Positions 1 to 7,588 of a stretch of 64,000 nt of DNA are shown in pieces. The position numbers and the translations under genes are program-made. Numbering within the stretch: position 1 is the stretch's first letter; each line of letters starts with the position of its first letter. Origin of the DNA: an uncultured Lewinella sp. (GTDB lineage: Bacteria > Bacteroidota > Bacteroidia > Chitinophagales > Saprospiraceae); NCBI GenBank assembly GCA_937873655.1, contig CALMYQ010000125.1, positions 56,506 to 120,505 of the forward strand, written 5' to 3'. The notes under the pieces were generated by a model that worked only from the letters and a program-made list of their open reading frames with translations, had not been told where the DNA came from and did not search any database.

Positions 1-13
1 ATATAAACCGACC

Positions 14-75
14 TTCTGCAGATCTCGCATCGTGTACGGAAATGCCTGTTTCCTTGACCGGCGAGATTTGCAGAA
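14..75. repeat. Imperfect inverted repeat at window edge
   Basis: TTCTGCAGATCTCGC (14-28) is matched by its reverse complement at 61-75 with one mismatch, leaving a 32-base spacer. It lies just past the stop codon of the minus-strand C2-like gene, so it could fold in that gene's 3' untranslated RNA. There is no T-run to make it a clear terminator. The rest of 1-132 shows no convincing coding sequence. Confidence 0.4.
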
Positions 76-132
76 ATCCCAAGTCCTGCCCGCTGATCGG
101 AATATTTTACCTCATCGCCCGATCTTTCTGAC

Positions 133-618
133 TCAATCCTTCCATTCCAGTTTGATCCTGAGCAAAACGCCGTCCTTTTCCCAGGTCAACGTATTTTGAC
201 CGGCGTCGATGGCTGGGGACAAAACAATGCTTCCGATCAGATCGTTTTCTGTTATGCTGTCGTAATCATACAGGCAGATGGCGTAGGTCTGCGTCAGGTC
301 ATTGATTACAAAGCCCGGGGAAAACTCCGCCGTTCCATGTAATTTCAGGTTCTCGATCCTTCTGGAAGGATTGCTGTACATGATTTTTTTGGCGGTCACA
401 TTTTTAATAACCAAGTAGACGTCCGGGAGATAACCTCCCCAGTAGTTGTCCCACCGTCGCCCATCGGTTTTGAGCTCGGGAAATTTGAGAAGCTGGATAT
501 TGCTGATAATCACTCTTTTGTTGCCCGATTCCGTGCTTTGTCCCGCAGTGGAGAACGAAAGCAAAATACAGGCTGTTGCGGCGAAGATCAACGGACCAAG
601 GGTGTTAGCAAGTCGCAT
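133..618 (-). CDS. Exported C2-domain-like protein
   Basis: This 161-residue protein starts at the ATG at 618, because residues 1 to about 25 from there (MRLANTLGPLIFAATACILL) form a clean Sec signal peptide; the reading frame upstream looks like non-coding leader. The mature part has a beta-rich pattern resembling a C2 domain: a strand after VIISNIQLLKFPE, then DVYLVIKN, and near the end YAICLYDYD followed by DLIGSIVL, like the acidic loop and strand of C2-type folds. No enzyme motif is visible. It is probably periplasmic or surface exposed. It is divergent from the DUF3089 lipoprotein gene, sharing a 142-base upstream region. The C2 assignment comes from pattern only and the role is unknown. 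Confidence 0.6.
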   Translation of the reverse strand: MRLANTLGPLIFAATACILLSFSTAGQSTESGNKRVIISNIQLLKFPELKTDGRRWDNYWGGYLPDVYLVIKNVTAKKIMYSNPSRRIENLKLHGTAEFSPGFVINDLTQTYAICLYDYDSITENDLIGSIVLSPAIDAGQNTLTWEKDGVLLRIKLEWKD

Positions 619-760
619 AAGTATGATAGTTAGTGATAAAGGTCCTGCGATAGAATAAAATGAAATCCCGCGTGAAAAAATTGCGCAGCGTCTTTGAAAT
701 TCGCTGCACTTGAGCGCCAGACGCCTGAAACACAACATTTTTACATCCAAAATAATTTCC

Positions 761-1801
761 ATGATCACCAGAATTGGCCTTTTATTCCTGCTGGCCGGAG
801 TCGCCATGTCGTGCGCCGTAAGACCCAAAGACGATTACAGAAGCCAAAACCAACCCGAAGCGCCGGATTACAGCAGCCTTGCCGCATGGGCTTCCCATCC
901 GGACCTTGATGATCCTGCCGACCGGATCCCGGACCCCGAATTGCCCGACCGGCAAATGACCTCCGGGGTGGATGTCTTTTTTATCCATCCGACAACCTAT
1001 ACCGGCGATCGCGGTCAAAACCTTTGGAATGCCCCCGTTGACGATGAAAAACTGAACCGGAAAACGGATAAATCGACCATCCTCTATCAGGCCAGCCTGT
1101 TCAACGGCGCCGGCAGGATATTCGCCCCCAGGTACCGCCAGGCCCACCTCAATGCCTATTTCACCCAGGATAGGCAATCCGCACACAACGCTTTCGATCT
1201 GGCTTATTCCGATGTGAAATCCGCTTTTGAATTCTACCTGGCGCACTTCAACAACGGCAGGCCGTTTATCATCGCATCCCACAGCCAGGGCACAACCCAC
1301 GGCATCCGCCTGGTCAGGGAACTGATCGACGGAAAGCCGCTGCAGCAACAGCTGGTCGCCGCGTATCTGGTCGGTATGCCGGTTGAAAAAAATGCGTTCG
1401 AACAAATCCCGCCTTGCGGGAAGCCCGACCAGACCGGGTGTTTTGTGAGCTGGCGGACCTATAAAAAGGGGTATACCCCGCCCGAATACATACCGATGGA
1501 CGACCAATTGGCGGTTGTCAACCCATTGACATGGGATACTACCGCCGTCGAAGCGCCCAAGGCATTGAACCGAGGCGCAGTGGTCGGGAAGTTCTCCAGG
1601 GTCATCCCGGAGGTGACCGACGCACAAATCCACGAGGGAATCCTCTGGGCTTCAAAACCGAAGTTTCCGGGGAGCTTCCTGATTACCAGAAAAAACTACC
1701 ATATCGGCGATTACAACCTCTATTACCTGAATGTAAGGGAAAACGCTGCGGAAAGGGTAGCGGCCTTTATGAAGAACAAGGCAACGGCCGGCGGGAAATA
1801 A
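761..1801 (+). CDS. DUF3089 alpha/beta-hydrolase lipoprotein
   Basis: This 346-residue protein starts at the ATG at 761, which places a lipoprotein signal at the N-terminus (MITRIGLLFLLAGVAMSC, lipid-modified Cys18); the longer frame from 710 would bury that signal. DUF3089 hallmarks are present: DVFFIHPTTY near residue 75, then the nucleophile elbow ASHSQGT near residue 170, where Ser is the presumed nucleophile in a G/SHSQG-type motif, with later Asp/His residues available for the triad. The family is a lipase/esterase-like alpha/beta-hydrolase of unknown substrate. Probably anchored to a membrane by its lipid. It appears to be a single-gene unit, with the next gene (a LacI-type regulator) 293 bases downstream. 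Confidence 0.85.
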   Translation: MITRIGLLFLLAGVAMSCAVRPKDDYRSQNQPEAPDYSSLAAWASHPDLDDPADRIPDPELPDRQMTSGVDVFFIHPTTYTGDRGQNLWNAPVDDEKLNRKTDKSTILYQASLFNGAGRIFAPRYRQAHLNAYFTQDRQSAHNAFDLAYSDVKSAFEFYLAHFNNGRPFIIASHSQGTTHGIRLVRELIDGKPLQQQLVAAYLVGMPVEKNAFEQIPPCGKPDQTGCFVSWRTYKKGYTPPEYIPMDDQLAVVNPLTWDTTAVEAPKALNRGAVVGKFSRVIPEVTDAQIHEGILWASKPKFPGSFLITRKNYHIGDYNLYYLNVRENAAERVAAFMKNKATAGGK

Positions 1802-1804
1802 AAA

Positions 1805-1824
1805 GGCGGCGATAAATCGCCGCC
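1805..1824 (-). terminator. Stem-loop, intrinsic terminator-like on minus strand
   Basis: GGCGGCGA pairs with TCGCCGCC around a 4-base loop, 4 bases after the DUF3089 stop codon. Read on the minus strand the stem is followed by TTTTTATTT, a classic intrinsic terminator. Read on the plus strand it is preceded by A residues and followed by only a weak T-rich stretch. It may end plus-strand transcription weakly and block antisense transcription from the LacI side. Confidence 0.6.
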
Positions 1825-1976
1825 TGCACTTTAAGTTTCATACACTGTTAAATCCAGCCTATAAGTTAGAAACGACTTGAAAGGTAAAATCAACAAACAG
1901 CAAAAAGGTTTATTGATCTTCAAACAAGGAAAAATATTTTGATTTTTTGAAATTTTATTTGTTAAAGATAAGCCGA

Positions 1977-1997
1977 ATACTTGTTGCACACAAGTAT
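1977..1997. promoter_or_regulatory. Perfect 8-bp palindrome upstream of LacI-type gene
   Basis: ATACTTGT (1977-1984) and ACAAGTAT (1990-1997) form a perfect inverted repeat around the 5-base spacer TGCAC. It lies in the 293-base AT-rich region before the LacI-family gene, about 100 bases before its start codon. The size and symmetry suit a dimeric regulator site, but no regulator can be assigned. Confidence 0.4.
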
Positions 1998-2025
1998 ATT
2001 TTGTTTTCGTGGGGAATAAGAATTC

Positions 2026-2054
2026 CCGCAAACGGATGCGCAAACGGTTGCGGT
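2026..2054. promoter_or_regulatory. LacI/PurR-type operator candidate
   Basis: CGCAAACGGTTGCG at 2039-2052 is a 14-bp near-palindrome with the central CpG typical of LacI-family operators (compare the PurR/CcpA-type GCAAACG half site). A second copy of the half site, CGCAAACGG, lies at 2027-2035, 12 bases upstream, and CCGCAA/TTGCGG form an outer inverted repeat (2026-2031 and 2049-2054). The site lies about 42 bases before the ATG of a LacI-family gene, so autoregulation is the natural inference. Confidence 0.6.
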
Positions 2055-2094
2055 GGAAAAAAAGTTGTACATTGGGCCCAGGAATGCAGGAAAG

Positions 2095-3093
2095 ATGAAA
2101 AAAATAACGATCAAGGATCTGGCTAAGTTGCTGGCGGTCAATCCGTCTACCGTTTCCAGGGCGCTGAAGGATCATCCTGATATCAGCCTCGAGATGCGGG
2201 CAAGGGTAAAGGAGGTCGCCGCTGAATTGGGCTATTCCCCCAACTGGCAGGCCATTTCTTTCCGCAAGCGGCGCAGCAGGCTCATCGGTCTGATCATTCC
2301 GGACATGAACATGTACTTTTTCCCGCCGGTGATCAAGGCCATCGAGCGGCGGGTTCGACAGGAAGGCTACAACCTGATCGTGCTCCATTCCAATAACCAG
2401 TTGCAGGGCGAAAAGGATAATGTCGACATATGCCGGCACCTTGGGGTGGAAGGTCTCCTGGTTTCCCTCTCTACGGAATCGGAAAACCTGGACCACCTGC
2501 GGCGGTTCCGCGACCAGGAAGAGGCGCCCGTTGTCCTGTTTGACCGGGTCAAGGGAAATGCCGGCTTCCCAACGGTTGTCATCCAGGATGAAATTGCAAC
2601 GCGATCGGCGATCAAACACCTCGCCGAACGCGGAAGGAAGTCGATCCTCGGCCTGTTCGGCGACCCGCACCTCTCCATCTCCAAGGCCAGGTTGGCCGGA
2701 TACCGTCAGGCGTTGGCCGAGTTCGGCATACCTGCCCGGGAAGACCTGATCTGCCACGCATACAGCGAACTGGAGGCCCAGGCCGCCGTCCGGAAGTCCT
2801 TGCTGATCACCCCACGTCCGGATGCTATTTTTGCCATGAGCGACGAGCTGCTGGTCGGGGTGATGCAGGGCCTTTCCGAAAGCCGGATCAATATCCCGGA
2901 TGAAATCGCCGTAATTGCCATCAGCGACGGTATGGCGCCCACCTTCTGGAACCCTTCCATCTCCTTTGTAGAACATTCCGGGACTGCGGTCGGCGCCACG
3001 TCAGCCTCATTCTTGTTTGATCTTATCGAAGGCAGGACTGCTGAACAATCGAGAATCGTACCGACCTACCTGATGGCCAAGGCCTCTACCTGA
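2095..3093 (+). CDS. LacI-family transcriptional regulator
   Basis: This 332-residue protein starts at the ATG at 2095; the upstream extension in the same frame overlaps the operator-like palindrome and adds nothing conserved. Residues 2-50 are a LacI helix-turn-helix and hinge helix (TIKDLAKLLAVNPSTVSRAL, then ARVKEVAAELGYSPN). Residues about 60-330 are a periplasmic-binding-protein-like effector domain (LIGLIIPDMNMYFFPPVIKA, then ALAEFGIP and AIFAMSDELLVGVMQ). Family members repress sugar-use genes and release DNA on binding a sugar. No transport or glycosidase operon is adjacent, so its target is probably elsewhere, or itself through the operator candidate just upstream. It is convergent with the HhH-barrel gene, stops 12 bases apart. 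Confidence 0.93.
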   Translation: MKKITIKDLAKLLAVNPSTVSRALKDHPDISLEMRARVKEVAAELGYSPNWQAISFRKRRSRLIGLIIPDMNMYFFPPVIKAIERRVRQEGYNLIVLHSNNQLQGEKDNVDICRHLGVEGLLVSLSTESENLDHLRRFRDQEEAPVVLFDRVKGNAGFPTVVIQDEIATRSAIKHLAERGRKSILGLFGDPHLSISKARLAGYRQALAEFGIPAREDLICHAYSELEAQAAVRKSLLITPRPDAIFAMSDELLVGVMQGLSESRINIPDEIAVIAISDGMAPTFWNPSISFVEHSGTAVGATSASFLFDLIEGRTAEQSRIVPTYLMAKAST

Positions 3094-3105
3094 TGGCATC
3101 TCTGA

Positions 3106-5199
3106 TCAGAAACGGTATTTCACCTGGGCGCTGTATTGGGTTCTGGACGGACCGCTGATCTCCTCCAGCCCGCTGCCGAAGGTGCTTTGGTTGGTATAGT
3201 AGGTCTGCGCGATCCGGCCTTCAACCGTCATGTTCCGGATGCCTTTGAAGCGGACGTTGAGGTAATACCGCACGCCTTCGTTGTAATAAGCCGGTATGGA
3301 AAACTGATACAGCAGATTGTTCTCGAAAGAATAGAAGCGGGCCTGGTAGCCGTCGGTATCCATCAGCGCGAAACGGGCCGTGAAGGAAACCGGGAATTGT
3401 ATGGGGTGGAACAGGATATCCTGATAAATGACAAATCCGGACTGGCGATTATTGATTTCGTTATCCGAAAAGCCGAAATCCGCCCTGCTGCGCAGCTCCA
3501 GCGCCTTGCTCAGTTGGTAGCCGAAGTGAAACCGGGTCTGGAAAACCCGCGAAGGCACGGGCCAATTCGTTTTTGTTTCGAAAAGAGGGACGTTTTTTTC
3601 CTTGGTTTCATCCCGGAATTCGACATAGGCCTCGTATTTCCGTTTTTTGAAGTGGGTCACCCTGAGGCGGTATTCATGCCCCCGGCTGGGCGCATCGGCG
3701 TCGAACCGGAGCCAGGGATGCTGCCAGACATCGTAATAACCGCTCAGGATCCAGTTTCGCACGGGCCGCAACACCAGCCCAAGGTAGAGGCCTTCTTCAT
3801 TCCTCGCACCGCTGGTCTCGCCGAACGGGTCGCCGTTGAGGGCAATAAAATTCCGCGGATAATTCCGGTAAACCACCGCTACATCGATATCGCGGTGCAG
3901 GCCGGCCAATAATCCGTTGACCGTGGCCAGGGCCCCGTTTTCAGACCAGGCGGTTTCGCCGAAAAAATTGAAATTCCGGTACAGCCAGCTGTAATCCGCA
4001 CTCAGGTTGATGGATTGATCCCCCGAGAAATAATAGTAGTTGTAGGGTTCGAGCCTGCGGTTCAATGATTTGTCCAGCTTGTGGTAAACGCCGTTCAATC
4101 CGACATTCCATCTGGGCGTTATGTACTTCAGGCTGCCGCCGGTTGAGAGTTGCATGGTGGCGTTGCGGTCGGCTATTTCTGAGGGTGTCCGGTGGTACCC
4201 GTCAATATCAAGGGAGGAAATGCTCAGGATTTCGCGGTCCAGGTCGGAGGTGTCTGACAGCAGGTTGCCGTCGCGACCCCGGTACGAACCGAAAGCGGTG
4301 AGTTCCAGGTTAGGGGTCAGGGCAATGGTAGCTGCTGCCCCGCGCATGAAATTGACCTCGTTGACGGAGGTATAAGCCCGCACATTGCGGCCGCCCCGCT
4401 TGACGGTGGTGGCCAGTACGCTTTTGCCCGCATTGAACCCCGAGGCCATGATCAGCCCTTGCCCGAAGTTGACGGTATAATCACCCAGCGCTACCGCCTT
4501 GACGGTCCGGTTATAGTCGCGCAGGTAAAAATGGGCGGAGTAGAAATCGAACCCGTTCGGGTTTGAACCGGTGAAAAACTCCTCGCCGCGGTCTTTCTCG
4601 GCCGTGAACCCGTAGGAAAGCCGGTTGCTGTTGCTGTGTTTGAACCGGAGATACAACTGGTTGGGGTCGCCCAGGTAGCGGCTTGCGGTTGAGCCGGAGG
4701 AAGGGGGCTCGAAGCCCTTCTGGGATTCCCGTACCCTCGACCATCGCATATATAGTTCGTTGCTGCCCTGGGTGAGCATGTCTTTCAAATTGATCTGGTA
4801 ATCGTCCGTGCCGCCCTTGACCGTGACAAACGGCAGGATGGCCTGGATGGTGGCCGGATCAAAACCCGGAATGGCCTGCAATTCATAAATGGAGATCAAC
4901 TCGCCGGTTGTCAGCCGGTAACGCAGCAGATTGAGGATCTGAATATCGGAGAGCAAGCGGAGATCGCGCAGTGATTTTTCGTCCGCTCCGTTGAGGTTTA
5001 AAGGATTTTTCTTATATTGGTCCAATTCTTCCAAGATCGTGTTGAAATCAAAATCTCCTTCACTCTCCGAATTCTGAAGGAAATCTTCCGCTAATTGTAC
5101 CGGGCCTATGGGTGAAGGGTCCGTCAAGGTATCGGATTGGCCGGGCAGGCAATTCAACAACGACAACTGCAAAAGGAAGAAGAAGTATATGGTTCTCAT
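3106..5199 (-). CDS. HhH (ComEA-like) domain plus outer-membrane beta-barrel protein
   Basis: The protein is 697 residues from the ATG at 5199, chosen because a signal peptide (MRTIYFFFLLQLSLLNCLPG) begins there. Residues about 50-110 carry two helix-hairpin-helix units of the ComEA type (NPLNLNGADEKSLRDLRLL, then GELISIYELQAIPGFDPATI). The remaining ~570 residues alternate aromatic and polar residues in strand-like segments and end in YSAQVKYRF, a terminal aromatic typical of outer-membrane barrels. HhH units of this family usually bind DNA. Here they would face the periplasm, which could suggest DNA handling at the envelope, but proteins of this architecture are common and uncharacterised in Bacteroidota. 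Divergent from glutamine synthetase with a 100-base gap. Confidence 0.75.
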   Translation of the reverse strand: MRTIYFFFLLQLSLLNCLPGQSDTLTDPSPIGPVQLAEDFLQNSESEGDFDFNTILEELDQYKKNPLNLNGADEKSLRDLRLLSDIQILNLLRYRLTTGELISIYELQAIPGFDPATIQAILPFVTVKGGTDDYQINLKDMLTQGSNELYMRWSRVRESQKGFEPPSSGSTASRYLGDPNQLYLRFKHSNSNRLSYGFTAEKDRGEEFFTGSNPNGFDFYSAHFYLRDYNRTVKAVALGDYTVNFGQGLIMASGFNAGKSVLATTVKRGGRNVRAYTSVNEVNFMRGAAATIALTPNLELTAFGSYRGRDGNLLSDTSDLDREILSISSLDIDGYHRTPSEIADRNATMQLSTGGSLKYITPRWNVGLNGVYHKLDKSLNRRLEPYNYYYFSGDQSINLSADYSWLYRNFNFFGETAWSENGALATVNGLLAGLHRDIDVAVVYRNYPRNFIALNGDPFGETSGARNEEGLYLGLVLRPVRNWILSGYYDVWQHPWLRFDADAPSRGHEYRLRVTHFKKRKYEAYVEFRDETKEKNVPLFETKTNWPVPSRVFQTRFHFGYQLSKALELRSRADFGFSDNEINNRQSGFVIYQDILFHPIQFPVSFTARFALMDTDGYQARFYSFENNLLYQFSIPAYYNEGVRYYLNVRFKGIRNMTVEGRIAQTYYTNQSTFGSGLEEISGPSRTQYSAQVKYRF

Positions 5200-5299
5200 A
5201 CAGCCCGGTTTTGAGTGGGAGTCGTGAAGGTAAAATATTTTCCGCCTTCGTGCAAAGACCGTTTTTGAAAAATCATTCTGCAACAATAATGCTAAAAAC

Positions 5300-7489
5300 A
5301 TGAGTATTTCCAGATTCAACGCCATTGAAACCGTTTTGAACCGTACGGATAACGGGGTCAGCATTGAAGCGCCCGACAAAAGAATCTCGTCCTTCTACGG
5401 CAGCCACGTTTTCAACGAACAGAAAATGAAGGCTTTTCTCCCGGAACGGGTTTTCAACAGTGTGAAATCGGCTATCCAATCCGGTAAAAAACTGGGCCGC
5501 GAAGAGGCCGATGTGATCGCCGAAGCCATGAAAAAATGGGCCATTGAACACGGCGCCACCCATTATTCTCACTGGTTCCAGCCCCTGACCGGCAGGACGG
5601 CCGAAAAACACGATTCCTTCTTTACGCTTCGTCCCGACGGCAGCATTGTCGAAGAATTCAACGGCGATACCCTGGTCCAACAGGAACCCGACGGTTCAAG
5701 TTTTCCGGGCGGCGGCCTCCGTTCCACGTTTGAGGCCCGGGGATATACAGCCTGGGACCCTTCGTCGCCGGCCTTCATCCTGGAAACGGCCGCCGGCAAA
5801 ACCCTTTGCATTCCAACCATCTTTGTGACTTATTCCGGCCAATCGCTGGACTATAAGCTGCCGTTGCTCAAGTCGCAGGCCTACCTGGAATCCTCCGCCG
5901 TTGAGGTTTGTCATTATTTCGACAAGGCGGTCAAAAGGGTTATGACCACGCTTGGGTGGGAACAGGAATACTTTCTGGTGGATGAGGCCCTCTTCAACGC
6001 CCGACCTGACCTGATGCTGACCGGCCGCACCCTGATGGGTAAACATTCGCCGAAAGGCCAGCAACTGGACGACCACTATTTCGGCTCGATCCCGGAACGC
6101 GTATACGCCTTTATGCGCGACCTTGAGATCGAATGCCACAAACTGGGAATCCCCGTCAGGACCCGCCACAATGAAGTCGGCCCCGGGCAGTACGAACTGG
6201 CGCCGATGTACGAGGAGGTCAACGTTGCGGTCGATCATAACCAACTGCTGATGGACCTGATGGACCGGGTCGCAAGCCGCCACTCCCTGCGGGTCTTGCT
6301 CCATGAAAAGCCCTTTTCCGGGGTCAACGGTTCGGGTAAACACAACAACTGGTCCATGGGAACCGATACGGGCAAAAACCTGCTTTCTCCGGGTAAAACA
6401 CCGGGAAAGAACCTGCAATTCCTGGCCTTCTTTACCGCCACGATCCGCGCGGTGTATGAATATGCCGACCTGTTGCGGGCAAGTGTGGCTTCCGCCGCCA
6501 ACGACCACCGCCTCGGCGCCAATGAAGCGCCGCCGGCCATCGTATCGGTATTCGTCGGGGAAACCCTCTCAAAGGTCATGGGGGATATTGCCGATGGCGT
6601 GCATTCCGATAAGGAAGGCGTGAAAGAGGTCCTGGATCTGTTGAGCAAAATCCCGGACCTGGAAAAAGACAATACGGACCGGAACAGGACCTCCCCGTTT
6701 GCGTTCACCGGCAATAAGTTCGAGATCCGGATGGTCGGTTCCTCCATGAATTGCGCCGGCCCGATGACGGTCATGAACACCATTGTGGGCCGACAATTAA
6801 GGGATTTTAAAAAAGAAGTGGACGGATTGGCCCAAAAGGGCAAGGACCAGAATGCGGCCATCCTGGAGGTCATCAAGCGGTACATCATCGAATCCAGGCC
6901 CATCCTCTTCGAGGGCGACGGATACAGCGATTCCTGGAAGGAGGAAGCCGCCGGACGCGGGCTCAGCAATACGCCGAATACGCCTGAGGCACTAGAAGCC
7001 CTGCTGGATAAAAAGTCGGTTGAATTGTATACCGGGGCAGGGGTGTTTACCTCGCAGGAATTGCACGCCCATTTCGATGTGATGTGCGAAAATTATGTCC
7101 TGAAATTGCAGATCGAATCCAGGACGCTGGGGGAGATGGTAATCAACCACGTGTTGCCGGCGGCATTCAATTATCAGACCATGCTGGCGGATAATGTGAC
7201 CGCCCTCCACCAACTGGACCTGCCCAAAGGCGCCTACGGTCCGCAACTGGATATCATCGCCCGCATTTCCGAAAACACGGGCAGGATCAAGGAATTAGTC
7301 GATAAGATGTCGGAAGCCAGAAAAGCCGCCAACCAGCAGGAGGAAGTCATAGACCGGGCAAAAGCCTACTGTCAGGACGTGAAGCCTTTGATGGAATCCA
7401 TCCGGCTGCATGCCGACCGGCTGGAGTACCTGATCGATGACCGGGAATGGCCGTTGGTGAAATACCGGGAACTGTTGTTTGTCCGCTAA
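5300..7489 (+). CDS. glnN: Glutamine synthetase type III
   Basis: This 729-residue enzyme makes glutamine from glutamate, ammonia and ATP in the cytoplasm. The length matches GSIII (about 700-730), far longer than GSI. Family landmarks seen are the N-terminal ISSFYGSHVFN, HYSHWFQPLTG, the catalytic-core stretch RHNEVGPGQYELAP, and NGSGKHNNWSMGTDTGKNLL in the nucleotide/ammonium region. Further marks are SAANDHRLGANEAPPAIVS and NRTSPFAFTGNKFEIR near the active site. The start at 5300 gives the normal family N-terminus. The gene stands alone; no ammonium transporter or PII gene is adjacent. A nested inverted repeat follows the stop codon. Confidence 0.97.
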   Translation: MSISRFNAIETVLNRTDNGVSIEAPDKRISSFYGSHVFNEQKMKAFLPERVFNSVKSAIQSGKKLGREEADVIAEAMKKWAIEHGATHYSHWFQPLTGRTAEKHDSFFTLRPDGSIVEEFNGDTLVQQEPDGSSFPGGGLRSTFEARGYTAWDPSSPAFILETAAGKTLCIPTIFVTYSGQSLDYKLPLLKSQAYLESSAVEVCHYFDKAVKRVMTTLGWEQEYFLVDEALFNARPDLMLTGRTLMGKHSPKGQQLDDHYFGSIPERVYAFMRDLEIECHKLGIPVRTRHNEVGPGQYELAPMYEEVNVAVDHNQLLMDLMDRVASRHSLRVLLHEKPFSGVNGSGKHNNWSMGTDTGKNLLSPGKTPGKNLQFLAFFTATIRAVYEYADLLRASVASAANDHRLGANEAPPAIVSVFVGETLSKVMGDIADGVHSDKEGVKEVLDLLSKIPDLEKDNTDRNRTSPFAFTGNKFEIRMVGSSMNCAGPMTVMNTIVGRQLRDFKKEVDGLAQKGKDQNAAILEVIKRYIIESRPILFEGDGYSDSWKEEAAGRGLSNTPNTPEALEALLDKKSVELYTGAGVFTSQELHAHFDVMCENYVLKLQIESRTLGEMVINHVLPAAFNYQTMLADNVTALHQLDLPKGAYGPQLDIIARISENTGRIKELVDKMSEARKAANQQEEVIDRAKAYCQDVKPLMESIRLHADRLEYLIDDREWPLVKYRELLFVR

Positions 7490-7583
7490 CAAGGGAGATT
7501 CCCTCGGATCATAGTGAAATGTGCAGGTAAAACAGCTCTTCTTTGCTTGATCCGAGGGTGCTCTCCGGTTTTCAACTCCCTTG
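7490..7583. repeat. Nested inverted repeats between convergent genes
   Basis: CAAGGGAG (7490-7497) pairs with CTCCCTTG (7576-7583), enclosing a perfect 11-bp pair CCCTCGGATCA (7501-7511) and TGATCCGAGGG (7548-7558). The element fills nearly the whole gap between glnN and the convergent subtilase. It could be a bidirectional terminator, although no T-run follows either stem, or a mobile intergenic palindrome. Confidence 0.6.
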
Positions 7584-7588
7584 CGGGA

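Noticed and set aside
1831..2976. Long minus-strand open frame (381 codons) opposite the LacI-family gene
   Set aside because: It is a shadow of the plus-strand regulator; the translation shows no family motif and the plus frame has complete LacI motifs.
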